Shown here in pieces: positions 55,948 to 64,000 of a stretch of 64,000 nt of DNA. The notes under the pieces were generated by a model. That model worked only from the letters and a program-made list of their open reading frames with translations. It searched no databases and was not told where the DNA came from. The position numbers were made by a program, and so were the translations under genes. The first letter of the stretch is position 1. Every line of letters starts with the position of its first letter. Origin of the DNA: Caulobacterales bacterium RIFCSPHIGHO2_01_FULL_70_19 (GTDB lineage: Bacteria; Pseudomonadota; Alphaproteobacteria; Caulobacterales; Caulobacteraceae); NCBI GenBank assembly GCA_001794825.1, contig MGLK01000003.1, positions 53,429 through 117,428 of the forward strand, in the 5' to 3' direction.

Positions 55948-56677
55948 TTCCGAGGGGGTGTAGCGGTTTCGTGGGCGCTTGGCCGATGCTGCTTCCGGCA
56001 TCGCAGTCTGGATGCTCACCGGCCGGATCGAGTTTGGGATTGTGTCGCCTTGACATCGTCGAAGACACCGCCGCGTGCTACATTGTGTGGGTGGGGTTAC
56101 CTCAGGTGAGTCCCTAAATAATCGACTGCGCGACGTTGCCAATACATCTCGAAAGATGTCGAGATCATGCGTTTTTTTCATCAAACTATTTCACAAGCGT
56201 TTTCAGCGTACCAGAATTTTGTCGGCTTGCTGAACGGCCTAGCTGATCGCGCCTACAAAAAGTGCCGAAAAACAATAGTCCAAGAGAAATTGAGTAATCG
56301 AGTGGGAGTGAGGGGTGGCGGGCATGCGGGGTCGGCCACTGGAGAGAGGATTTCGTTGATGACAGAGGGACCTTAGCGGTCGGGATCGGGCAGGGCGATC
56401 CTGTAGCCCTACCGTAGTAGATTTACGGGAGCAGGCGACCCCGCGCATGATCGAAGGATCACGCGAGGTCTGGTTCTGAGGTACCGACAACTCAAATCCT
56501 GTCGACTTGAGCCGATCTCAACGGCTCGCTTTATCCGGTGTCCGGTCAGAGTCCGGCGGTCCGCCGGAACAGAATCTCGTTGATGTCGACATCGTCGACC
56601 TCGTTGATGGCGAGGGCGATCAAGCGGGAAGGTCTTGCCGACACCGAAACGGTCCTCTGGCTGAAGATCGACAGCCA
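55948..56677. other. Gene-poor, locally AT-rich interval
   Basis: About 730 bases. Bases 56110-56310 are clearly richer in A and T than the rest of the window (ATGCGTTTTTTTCATCAAAC, TACAAAAAGTGCCGAAAAAC). One frame, 56167-56376, gives 69 residues (MRFFHQTISQAFSAYQNFVG ...) without recognisable homology. Upstream, GGTTACCTCAGGTGAG contains the palindrome ACCTCAGGT, which could be a regulator site. Composition suggests foreign DNA. Confidence 0.4.
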
Positions 56678-58375
56678 TCATTCCGGAACCCGCCGCGCGC
56701 TTCCTGCACCAGCGCCGTGGCCGAGCGCCAGCGCCACCGCCGCCTCCAGGTCGTCGACCTTGAACGGCTTCCGCAGGATCCGGTCCCGGTCCATGACCGC
56801 GTCGACCGCCTTCATGTCGGCGTAGCCGGTCGCCAGGAGGATGGGCAGGTCCGGCGCCCGCCGCCAGGCTTCCTTCACCACGTCCACGCCGTTCAGGCCG
56901 GGCATGGCGAAATCGACGATCAGCAGATCGGGCGCCTGCTCGTCCAGAAGCTGCAAGGCCTCGGCGCCGTCTGCGGCCTGGATGACGGCGTAGCCGACGG
57001 CCTCCAGGCAATCGCAGATGAAGGTTCGCACCCCGGTGTCGTCGTCGGCCACCAGAATGCGGGCCTGACCCGCCTGGCGCGCGCGCGGAACGGCCGCGGC
57101 GGGGGCCTCCGGCTGCGCCTGCGCTTCAGTTCGGGGCAGCCAGATCTCTATGGTCGCGCCCTGCCCCGGCGGACTGTCGATCCGCACGAAGCCGCCCGAT
57201 TGTCTGGCGATGCCGTAGACCTGGCTCAGGCCCAGTCCCGTCCCCTTGCCGACCGGCTTGGTGGTGAAGAAGGGGTCGAAGACCTTCTCGATCAGATGAG
57301 GCGGAATGCCGGGTCCCGTGTCCGTGACGCTGATCACGACATAGGGGCCCGGGCCTTCGACGGCGTCGGGCGCCATGCGCTCGGCGCTCTCGATCGCCAG
57401 GGCGCCGCGCTCGCCCATGGCGTCCCGGGCGTTGATCGCCAGGTTGAGGAGCGCCAGTTCGAGCTGATGGGGATCGGCCATCGCCCATGGGCCCTCCGGG
57501 GCCAGCTTGATGCGGATGTCGATCTGGGATCCGAGCGTGCGCCGGAGCAGATCGTCCGTACCGACCACCAGCGTGTTCACGTCGACGGGACGGAGCGCGA
57601 GCTTCTGGGTTCTCGAGAAGGCGAGAAGCTGATGCGTCAGCTTCGCCGCCCGGTCGGCGGCTTCGCGGGCGAAACCCACCAGGCGCGCGGTCGGGGCGTC
57701 GGCGAGGCGGCGCTCGACGAGCTCCAGGTTGCCGACGATGACCGTCAGCAGGTTGTTGAAGTCGTGCGCGATGCCTCCGGTGAGTTGCCCAACGGCTTCC
57801 ATCTTCTGCGCCTGGACGAAGGCCTGCTGGGCCCGTTCGCGTTCGGCGATCTCCGCCATCAGCCGGTTGTTGGCCTCCGACAGCTCCCGGGTCCGCTGGT
57901 GAATGCGGGACTCCAGCGTCGCATTCAACTGCGTCAGCCGCTCCTCGGCCTCCCGCAACTGCTCGAGATGGCGCCGCGTCTCGTACTGCTTGCGCCGCGC
58001 CCGGAGCGCCGAGGCGGCGGCCCTGGCCAGGGTTTCGCCGTGGATCGGCCGCTCCAGGACCAGGACGTTGCCCAACTCCTCGAGGATGCGGACCGCCGCC
58101 GGCGGCCGGCGGCCGGTCCGCTTGGTCGACAGCAGGATGAAGGGCAGGTCCGACCACGGCGGCTGGGCGCCGATCCGCCGGACGAGCGCGTCCCGGTCCG
58201 CCTGCGCCAGGGCCTCCTCGGTGATCAGGACGGCGCCGGCGCCGCGTCCGATCTCCCGGGCCAGGGCGGCGATATCGGGACAGATCGAGCAGACCCGTCC
58301 CTGCCGGGTCAGGACCTGCGCGACCACTTCCGCGTCGCGACCTCTCGGCGCGAGGACCAGGATGCGATCTTCCAC
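56678..58375 (-). CDS. Hybrid histidine kinase/response regulator coupled to kaiC
   Basis: 565 residues, soluble. N-terminal receiver-like domain (RILVLAPRGRDAEVVAQVLT) without an obvious acceptor Asp; coiled coil (190-215); HisKA of the HDF type (GGIAHDFNNLLTVIVGNLEL); HATPase_c (LALLNLAINARDAM, TDTGPGIPPHLIEKVF, GTGLGLSQVYGIARQ); C-terminal receiver with acceptor in LLIVDFAMPGLNG and Lys in ILRKPFK. GTG start lies directly after the kaiC TAG with no gap, so translation is tightly coupled. KaiC-linked kinases in other non-cyanobacteria have the same layout. Confidence 0.92.
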   Translation of the reverse strand: MEDRILVLAPRGRDAEVVAQVLTRQGRVCSICPDIAALAREIGRGAGAVLITEEALAQADRDALVRRIGAQPPWSDLPFILLSTKRTGRRPPAAVRILEELGNVLVLERPIHGETLARAAASALRARRKQYETRRHLEQLREAEERLTQLNATLESRIHQRTRELSEANNRLMAEIAERERAQQAFVQAQKMEAVGQLTGGIAHDFNNLLTVIVGNLELVERRLADAPTARLVGFAREAADRAAKLTHQLLAFSRTQKLALRPVDVNTLVVGTDDLLRRTLGSQIDIRIKLAPEGPWAMADPHQLELALLNLAINARDAMGERGALAIESAERMAPDAVEGPGPYVVISVTDTGPGIPPHLIEKVFDPFFTTKPVGKGTGLGLSQVYGIARQSGGFVRIDSPPGQGATIEIWLPRTEAQAQPEAPAAAVPRARQAGQARILVADDDTGVRTFICDCLEAVGYAVIQAADGAEALQLLDEQAPDLLIVDFAMPGLNGVDVVKEAWRRAPDLPILLATGYADMKAVDAVMDRDRILRKPFKVDDLEAAVALALGHGAGAGSARRVPE

Positions 58376-59893
58376 CTACGCCTCGGCGGCGGCGGGTTCG
58401 GCCGCCATCAGCGGCGTGGCGCCCCGGTAGTTCGGCAGGCCGCTCAGCACCCCCTCGAAGTCCTTCAGGGGTTCCCCGATCTTGACGCCGGTCGGGCCCA
58501 GCCGGAACTCCCGGATGCTCGCCTCGTGCGGCGTGGTGCGGCTCTTGGCGACGGACAGGGCCTTGTACACGCTGCCGCGGGACTCGAAATAGCGGAAGAG
58601 CACGATGGTGTCGGAGAGATAGCTGAGATCGACCTCCGAGCGGACCTCGCCGACGATGCCGTGCTGGCCGAGGATCAGGACGGTGATCACGCCCTGCTGG
58701 TTCAGATAGCTCAGCATCTCGTGCATCTGCAGCAGCAGGTACTTCTCCCCCGGCATGGCCTGCAGGAAGGCGTTAAGGCTGTCGATCACGATGAACCGGA
58801 CGCCGTCCCGCTCCACCGCCCGCCGGACGCGGCTGGAGAATTCGCCGGGCGACAGTTCGGCCGGGTCGATCTGGGAGATCTGCAGCCGACCGCTGTCCAT
58901 GTGGGACTGCAGGTCCATGCCCATGGACCGGGCGCGGGCCAGCATGGTCGCCTTGCCCTCGTCGAACAGATAGTAGGCGGCCTTCTCGCCGCGTTCGAGC
59001 GCGGTCAGTCCGCAGCGCACCGCCGTCGTGGTCTTGCCCACGCCCGAGGGGCCGTTGAGCAGGGTGTTGGTGCCGGGCGACATGCCGCCCCCCAGCATCT
59101 GGTCCAGGGGCTCGACCCCGGTGGAGACCAGGTCGCCGGTGAACTCCCGGTGATGTTCCGCCGCCACCAGCCGCGGGAACACCACCACGCCGCCGGTCTC
59201 GATGGCGAAGTCATGATAGCCGCCGCGATACTTGACGCCGCGCATCTTGACGACGCGCAGGCGTCGCCGCTCCGAGCCGTACTCCTGCGCCGCCTGCTCC
59301 AGGGTGATCACGCCGTGGGCGATGCTGTGCAGTTGCAGGTCGCCGGGGTCCGAGCTGCGGTCGTCGAGCAGCAGCACGGTGCACTGGCGCGTCGAGAAAT
59401 ATTGCTTCAGGGCCAGGATTTGGCGGCGGTAGCGCAGCGAGTTCTGGGCCAGCAGGCGCATCTCCGACAGGCTGTCGAACACCACGCGCGACGGCTGCAG
59501 GCGATCGACGCAGGCGATCACGCCCTGAATGGTTTCGCCCAGCTCCACCTCGGACGGATCGAGGATCGATTGCTCGCGGTCCTGGTTGAGCCCCTCCTCA
59601 TTGACCAGTTCGAACAGCTCGATGTCGTCCAGGGCCCAGTTGTGGCTTCGGGCGACCTCGGTCAGTTCCGCGGCGGTTTCCGACAGGGTAATGTAGAGCC
59701 CGCGTTCGCCCGCCCGCGCGCCTTCCAGCAGGAATTGCAGGGCGATGGTGGTCTTGCCGCTGCCGGGGGTGCCCTCGAGCAGGTAGGCGCGGTTGGCGGT
59801 GATGCCGCCGCCGAGCACGTTGTCGAGCTCGGCGATGCCGGTGGAGACCCGGCGGCGATCGGCGTCAGAACGGTCGGTCATCGAATTACGCAT
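58376..59893 (-). CDS. KaiC-like circadian clock ATPase
   Basis: 505 residues with two RecA-like KaiC domains: Walker A LLEGTPGSGKTTIALQFL (about 38) and LLNGPSGVGKTTTAVRCG (about 280), with Walker B-like RVVFDSLSEMRLLA and FIVIDSLNAFLQ. The second domain end (KALSVAKSRTTPHEASIREF) carries Ser/Thr near the usual autophosphorylation loop. No kaiA or kaiB is in view; the partner is the hybrid kinase downstream. In other proteobacteria such pairs act in stress adaptation or timing; the role here is inferred. ATG 59893 or 59881. Confidence 0.92.
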   Translation of the reverse strand: MRNSMTDRSDADRRRVSTGIAELDNVLGGGITANRAYLLEGTPGSGKTTIALQFLLEGARAGERGLYITLSETAAELTEVARSHNWALDDIELFELVNEEGLNQDREQSILDPSEVELGETIQGVIACVDRLQPSRVVFDSLSEMRLLAQNSLRYRRQILALKQYFSTRQCTVLLLDDRSSDPGDLQLHSIAHGVITLEQAAQEYGSERRRLRVVKMRGVKYRGGYHDFAIETGGVVVFPRLVAAEHHREFTGDLVSTGVEPLDQMLGGGMSPGTNTLLNGPSGVGKTTTAVRCGLTALERGEKAAYYLFDEGKATMLARARSMGMDLQSHMDSGRLQISQIDPAELSPGEFSSRVRRAVERDGVRFIVIDSLNAFLQAMPGEKYLLLQMHEMLSYLNQQGVITVLILGQHGIVGEVRSEVDLSYLSDTIVLFRYFESRGSVYKALSVAKSRTTPHEASIREFRLGPTGVKIGEPLKDFEGVLSGLPNYRGATPLMAAEPAAAEA

Positions 59894-60389
59894 CTCAATA
59901 CTCGTTGCATGGGAGGCCGCCGGCGGGCCGCCGTCGCGCCTGTGATCGGGGACTTATCGGGACCCGGACCGGACAGGCGGCCGACGGGCTAGGGTCGCCA
60001 CGCCTGGCGGGGCGGCCAGAGGACCATGAGGCCGGCGCTCGCGTGAGGAGGATCCGCTGTCGCCCGTGACCGACGCCGCCTGGGACCCCGCAGCGGCGAT
60101 CCTCGGTTCTCTGGGGAAGCCGTCGTCGCCGTCATCCGCCGCAGCGGCGTCGGGGACGCCTGGGACGGGGGCCACTTTTTCACGCGCTTGCGCCAGGGCG
60201 GTTGTCTGAAAAACCTGAAAACCCGTTCCGGTCAACCCTCCGGCGGCCGGGAGCCGGCCGCTGGCAATTCGGTCCCGGGACGTGCCGGGGGGCGACGCGG
60301 CGTCGGCCGTTCGATCTGGTTTCCAAAAGCGGCTATCCCGGTTCGTGTCTCCCCCTGCCGGGGGATTAGATCATCGGAGCCGCAAGCGT
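59894..60389. other. Long intergenic region between kaiC and the Crp/Fnr gene
   Basis: About 500 bases without a convincing frame (a 93-codon minus frame from 60235 is Pro/Ala/Arg-rich with no homology). It must contain the kaiC promoter. Nothing further recognised. Confidence 0.4.
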
Positions 60390-60405
60390 TATGTCCTAGG
60401 ACATA
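60390..60405. promoter_or_regulatory. Perfect palindrome in the Crp/Fnr gene promoter
   Basis: TATGTCCTAGGACATA, a 16-base perfect palindrome. A -10-like GATAAT lies at 60425-60430, which would place the palindrome centre near -40, the class II position for Crp/Fnr activators. The start codon is at 60453. Most simply the site of autoregulation by the encoded protein; inferred. Confidence 0.55.
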
Positions 60406-60452
60406 CGGCGAAGGTCGCCGATGCGATAATGCCGGGCCGGCCCGATCGGGCT

Positions 60453-61247
60453 ATGGTCTCCCTGGCGGAGCACCCCGCCAGCGCCCCGAGTGATTCCGTG
60501 ACCGAGACCATCCCGCCTTCGACCGTCCCCTGCGTCGCCTGCCCCTTGCGCGCCCTGCCGGTCTTCAGGACCAATACGCCGGAGGAGACCGCCTTCATCG
60601 AGAGCATGCGCCTGGGCCAGGTCGATGCGCCGGCGGGGGCGACCATCATCGAGGAGGGCTCCCAGAACCCGCCGCTCTATTCCCTCATTTCGGGCTGGGC
60701 CTTCCGTTACAAGACGCTGCGGGATGGCCGGCACCAGATCCTGAACTTCCTGCTGCCCGGCGACGTGATCGGCTTCCAGGCGCACATGCTAGGCGACTCC
60801 GCCCACGGCGTGGAGGCGCTGACCGACGTCCGCCTGTGTCGGCACGCCCGGCCCAAGGTCTGGGAGCTCTATCGCAACTATCCCGAACTGGCCTTCGACA
60901 CGACCTGGCTCACCGCCAAGGAGGAGAACCTCGTCGACGAGATCCTGACCTCCGTCGGGCGGCGTTCCGCCTCAGAGCGCATCGCGATGCTCATGATCAA
61001 TCTCTACAAGCGGGCCCGCTCGCTCGATCCGCACGGCCCCGACCCGGTGCACGTGCCGCTGACCCAGCTGCACGTCGCCGACGCCCTGGGCCTGTCGCTT
61101 GTCCACACCAACAAGACCCTGAGGCGGCTGCAGCGCCGGGGGCTCTTCGTCTTCGAACAGCAACGGCTGACCTTGCTCGATCCCGCCGGACTGGAGCGGC
61201 TCGCGGATTATTTCGAAGGTCCGCTGGCGACCCGTCCGCTGCTCTAG
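60453..61247 (+). CDS. Crp/Fnr-family transcriptional regulator
   Basis: About 264 residues from ATG 60453; the track ORF begins 57 codons earlier across the promoter palindrome, so that start is unlikely. N-terminal VPCVACPLRALPVF has a Cys-x2-Cys pair. The cyclic-nucleotide-binding fold follows (GATIIEEGSQNPPLYSLISG, LNFLLPGDVIGFQAHML), with a C-terminal helix-turn-helix HVADALGLSLVHTNKTLRRL. Only two N-terminal cysteines are seen, fewer than an FNR iron-sulfur cluster needs. Related to FixK/FnrN-type regulators; the signal is unknown. Confidence 0.9.
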   Translation: MVSLAEHPASAPSDSVTETIPPSTVPCVACPLRALPVFRTNTPEETAFIESMRLGQVDAPAGATIIEEGSQNPPLYSLISGWAFRYKTLRDGRHQILNFLLPGDVIGFQAHMLGDSAHGVEALTDVRLCRHARPKVWELYRNYPELAFDTTWLTAKEENLVDEILTSVGRRSASERIAMLMINLYKRARSLDPHGPDPVHVPLTQLHVADALGLSLVHTNKTLRRLQRRGLFVFEQQRLTLLDPAGLERLADYFEGPLATRPLL

Positions 61248-61599
61248 TCGAGGCGAAGCGCCTGCCGGTGTTCCGGGCAAACCTCAGCCCCGGCAGCGGG
61301 CGCGGCGCCCGTGCGCCTCGACGCAGAAGCGGGTGAGCTGATAGTCGCTCTGGGCCCGGATCGCCTCCGCCACGTCGGGGAGCGGGCAAGTACCTGCGCA
61401 TCCTGGTGGGCCAGCTTCGACAAAAGCTCAAGGCCGATCGAGCCCATCCGTAATTGATCGAGATCGAGCCGGCGGTCGGATGCAGGCTGAGACTCTAGCC
61501 GCCTCGCGAGCGGCCCTCGTTCCGTCCTTCTGAGGTCCCATGGGCGCGGGCGAGGCGGCGATGGAGCGTGAGGCCGCCCTGCGAGTTCCGAAGGAAGCC
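61248..61599 (+). pseudogene. Intergenic region with a KdpE-like response regulator relic (about 61385-61490)
   Basis: Plus strand from 61385 reads GKYLRILVGQLRQKLKADRA then a TAA, then LIEIEPAVGCRLR. This is the C-terminal winged helix of KdpE-type response regulators, broken by a stop codon and with no upstream domain. A minus frame over 61284-61380 ends LTRFCVEAHGRRARCRG and may be another fragment. No intact gene in the interval. Confidence 0.6.
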
Positions 61600-62484
61600 A
61601 TGAGCCTTGAGATCCGCGACATGAAGGTCGCCGCCTTGGTCAACGCCGCCAGCGGGCGTTGCGACCTGCGCGCCGGCGAGGCGCTGCAGGCCTGCCTCGC
61701 CGATTACGGCTTGCGGCCGGCGGTGTCGTGGTGCGGCCCGGGCGCCGAGTTGGAGCGCGCTCTGGACCTGGCGTTCGCCCGCCGGCCGGACCTGGTGATC
61801 GTCCGGGGCGGCGACGGCACCATCCGGACGGCGGCGCAGCGATGCGCCGGGGAGGGGGTCCTCCTGGCCCCGCTCCCCGGAGGGACGATGAACCTGCTGC
61901 CGCGAGCTCTCTACGGCACGGCGGACTGGCGGCAGGCGTTGGGCCGGGTCTTCGCCGAAGCGGCGCGCCGAAAGGTCCACGGCGCCCGGGCGCAGGGACA
62001 GCTGTTCTTCGCCGCGGGCCTGTTCGGCGGACCCTCGCGATTGGCCGAGGCCCGCGAAGCGGCTCGCTACGGCGAGCTGTCGGCGGCGCTTCGATCGGGA
62101 CTGGCGGCCGTGAAGAGCGCTTTCGATCAGGAAATCGTCTGCCGCGTGGACGGGGAGACGGAGACCGCCGGCGAGGCCGTCGCCGTCCTCTGCCCGCTGG
62201 CTTCACGCCGGCTGCCGTCGGAGGCGCCGCTGTTGGAGGCCGCCGCCGTCGATCTGGAAAGCACCCTGGACGCGCTGCGCCTGGTCCTGAACGCCGCCTT
62301 CCGTGACTGGCGCGCGGATCCGGCGGTGCGCTGCAGCGAGACGACCGGGCTGGAGATCGACTCCGACGCGGAGGTTCCCGCCCTGCTGGACGGGGAGCGG
62401 TTCGAATTCGCGGCGCCGTTCCGGGTCGAGGTGGCCGAGCAGGCCTTCGAAGCCCTGGTCCCTGCCGCGCTCTCCGCCGGCTGA
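61600..62484 (+). CDS. Diacylglycerol kinase catalytic-domain protein
   Basis: Lipid or sphingosine-type kinase of the DAGK/LCB5 fold, about 294 residues. Motifs: MKVAALVNAASGRCDLRAGE at the start, nucleotide loop LVIVRGGDGTIRTAAQRC, and LLAPLPGGTMNLLPRALYG. The C-terminal domain (130-290) is beta-rich and less conserved. AAGGA at good spacing supports ATG 61600; ATG 61540 in frame also has GAGG upstream. Substrate (diacylglycerol or another lipid) cannot be told. Confidence 0.87.
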   Translation: MSLEIRDMKVAALVNAASGRCDLRAGEALQACLADYGLRPAVSWCGPGAELERALDLAFARRPDLVIVRGGDGTIRTAAQRCAGEGVLLAPLPGGTMNLLPRALYGTADWRQALGRVFAEAARRKVHGARAQGQLFFAAGLFGGPSRLAEAREAARYGELSAALRSGLAAVKSAFDQEIVCRVDGETETAGEAVAVLCPLASRRLPSEAPLLEAAAVDLESTLDALRLVLNAAFRDWRADPAVRCSETTGLEIDSDAEVPALLDGERFEFAAPFRVEVAEQAFEALVPAALSAG

Positions 62485-62508
62485 CGTCGCAAGGAGGGAT
62501 GCAGCTGG

Positions 62509-63498
62509 TCAGCCGGGCGTCGGACCGCTGGGCGTACGCCGCGTGCGCCAGAACGAATAGGCGACGCCTCCGATCAGCACCGACAAGGTTACGGTCAGGG
62601 AGACCATCGGGTCGATCTTTCCGAACAACGCGTTGTAGAAGATCTTCACCCCCGCCAGGCCCAGCAGCAGGCCCATCGCCGTCTTCAGATGCTCGAACCG
62701 GCGGATGACGTCCGAGAGGGCGAAATAGAGCGCCCTCAGGCCCAGCACTGCGAAGATGTTGGAGGTGTAGACGATGTAGGGATCGGTGGTGATGGCGAAT
62801 ATCGCCGGTACGCTGTCGATGGCGAACAGGACGTCGCTGAGCTCGACCAGGATCAGGGCGAGCAGCAGGGGCGTCGCGGCCAGCCGCGCCGAACCGCCGC
62901 CCGGCCGGACCTCGCGGACGACGAAGCGGTCGCCGTGCAACTCGGCCGTGACCGGCAGCCGGCGCCGCAGAAGGCCGTAGAGCGGATTCTGCAACGCGTC
63001 TCCGGCCTGGCTGTGCGGCCGGGCCAGGCGATAGCCGGCATAGAGCAGAAAGGCGCCGAAGACCGGCAGCACCCAGGCGAACGCGTGCACCAGCGCCGCG
63101 CCCAGACCGATCAGCATGGCGCGAAGCAGCAGGACGCTGAGAATCCCCCAGAAAAGCACCCGGTGCTGGAACTCCCGGGGAATGGCCAGGGCGCCGAAGA
63201 TGGCCGAGATGACGAAGATGTTGTCCAGCGAGAGGCTCTTCTCCAGCAGGTAGCCGCTGAAGAAGGCGGCGCCCGCATCGGGCCCCAGGCTCCACCAGGT
63301 CCATGCGCCGAATGCCGCCGCGACGGCGACATAGGCCCCGCTCAGCAGCAGGCTCTCGCGCAGGGGGATCTCGCGCGACCGGCGGTGCAGGACGCCCAGG
63401 TCGAAGACCAGGAGCGCCAGCACGACTGCTCCGAACAGACCCCAGAGCCACAACGGCTTGTCGAGAAACGCCCCGCCCAGGTCCAGGGCCATGCTCAC
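62509..63498 (-). CDS. TerC/Alx-family integral membrane protein
   Basis: 329 residues with about nine hydrophobic helices. TerC motifs with membrane-embedded acidic residues are present: EKSLSLDNIFVISAIFGAL and LILVELSDVLFAIDSVPAIF. Family members (Alx, MneA, TerC) are linked to manganese export and tellurite resistance, the former acting on metal loading of exported proteins. The ATG overlaps the stop of the sigma factor gene (ATGA), so it is in that operon. No yybP-ykoY riboswitch is visible, as the start is inside the upstream gene. Confidence 0.92.
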   Translation of the reverse strand: MSMALDLGGAFLDKPLWLWGLFGAVVLALLVFDLGVLHRRSREIPLRESLLLSGAYVAVAAAFGAWTWWSLGPDAGAAFFSGYLLEKSLSLDNIFVISAIFGALAIPREFQHRVLFWGILSVLLLRAMLIGLGAALVHAFAWVLPVFGAFLLYAGYRLARPHSQAGDALQNPLYGLLRRRLPVTAELHGDRFVVREVRPGGGSARLAATPLLLALILVELSDVLFAIDSVPAIFAITTDPYIVYTSNIFAVLGLRALYFALSDVIRRFEHLKTAMGLLLGLAGVKIFYNALFGKIDPMVSLTVTLSVLIGGVAYSFWRTRRTPSGPTPG

Positions 63499-64000
63499 GC
63501 CGCTCCTGGAGCAACGCGCTGGCCCGCCGGGACGCGGGGTTCTTGCGGCGCGGGCTCGGGAAGGCGTGTCTGCAGCGCCCTGAGCATATGCGTCTGAACC
63601 TTTTCGAACGCCCGGGCCTCGATCTGCCGGATGCGCTCACGGCTGAGGCCGTACTGCCGGCCAAGGTCCTCCAGCAGGCTGGGCGGCTCCTTCAGGCGTC
63701 TCTCGCCGAGGATATGCCGTTCGCGGGGCGTCAGCGTCGCCAGCGCCGCCTCCAGGCAGGCGCTGCGCAGCCGCCACTCTTCGGCCTCGGCCAGTTGACG
63801 CTCCGGATCGGCGGCGGCCTCGTCCTGGAGGACGTCCTGCCATTCCTCATCGGAGTCGGCGGCGATCGGGGCGTTGAGCGAGGCGTCGCGCGCCGCCAGG
63901 CGGCGGTTCATCGAAAGGACCTCGTCTTCGCGGACGCCGAGGCGATCGGCGATCAGGCGCGTCTGCTCGGGCGGCAGGTCGCCGTCCGACAGGGCGGCGA
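63495..64000 (-). CDS. RpoH-family (sigma-32 type) RNA polymerase sigma factor, 5' end outside the window
   Basis: Partial: about 168 C-terminal residues are visible, running off the window edge. Visible parts are the region 3 segment (RLIADRLGVREDEVLSMNRR, ASLNAPIAADSDEEWQDVL) and region 4 (ERQLAEAEEWRLRSACLEAA, LGRQYGLSRERIRQIEARAF). NRRLAARDASLNAP is the RpoH signature following the RpoH box. The track ORF begins at an internal Met. Heat-shock or another stress role is inferred from the family; alphaproteobacteria often have several RpoH paralogues. Confidence 0.88.
   Translation of the reverse strand, partial: AALSDGDLPPEQTRLIADRLGVREDEVLSMNRRLAARDASLNAPIAADSDEEWQDVLQDEAAADPERQLAEAEEWRLRSACLEAALATLTPRERHILGERRLKEPPSLLEDLGRQYGLSRERIRQIEARAFEKVQTHMLRALQTRLPEPAPQEPRVPAGQRVAPGAA

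Noticed and set aside
59954-60235. 93-codon minus ORF between kaiC and the Crp/Fnr gene
   Set aside because: Pro/Ala/Arg-rich, no ribosome binding site, no recognisable domain.

Overview
The window is high-GC DNA from an alphaproteobacterium, most likely a Caulobacterales member of the Brevundimonas/Caulobacter type. This is an inference from gene content (M13 and M28 exported peptidases, STN-type TonB receptor with FecI/FecR, lasso-peptide isopeptidase, RpoH-family sigma factor beside terC, many ATGA-coupled genes); no rRNA or other phylogenetic marker is present. I see no tRNA, rRNA or CRISPR array.

1-20.5 kb is housekeeping sequence: a YheS-type ABC-F ATPase, ndk, a SulP transporter with its own XRE regulator and a palindromic operator, a glycine-zipper lipoprotein, an M13 peptidase, purN and purM separated by an M28 peptidase, RNase D, an HD-domain protein, a cyclophilin, rlmE, a tandem DUF2061 membrane protein, guaB, a MAPEG protein, an RsmB-like methyltransferase, an MTA/SAH nucleosidase and guaA. 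Four-base overlaps imply translational coupling in several places.

20.5-56.5 kb is accessory and visibly rearranged. At 22.0-24.4 kb lies a lasso-peptide maturation cassette (B peptidase, C macrolactam synthetase) with no recognisable precursor gene, abutting an N-terminally truncated XRE regulator. At 47.7-54.7 kb, on the other strand, lies the partner module: lasso-peptide isopeptidase, STN/TonB-dependent receptor, FecR and FecI. Beside the isopeptidase, at 47.42-47.64 kb, is a frameshifted relic of a second C gene, so a full convergent cluster once existed there. Between the two halves sit three export systems with their own regulators (RND tripartite pump + TetR; EmrAB-like pump + MarR; YbhGFR-like ABC exporter + TetR), a PagL-like deacylase paired with a patatin-like lipoprotein, a hybrid histidine kinase, a broken IS481 transposase, and relics showing a duplicated lipoprotein/PagL segment in which each copy lost the opposite gene.

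56.5-64 kb carries a KaiC-like ATPase coupled to a hybrid histidine kinase, a Crp/Fnr regulator with a perfect palindrome in its promoter, a kdpE relic, a diacylglycerol-kinase-domain protein, a TerC-family membrane protein and the C-terminal part of an RpoH-family sigma factor that runs off the end.

The most interesting system is the split lasso-peptide locus. Synthesis (B, C) and recovery (receptor, isopeptidase, FecIR signalling) are 23 kb apart, the precursor is unaccounted for, and a pseudogene scar records how the parts were once joined.
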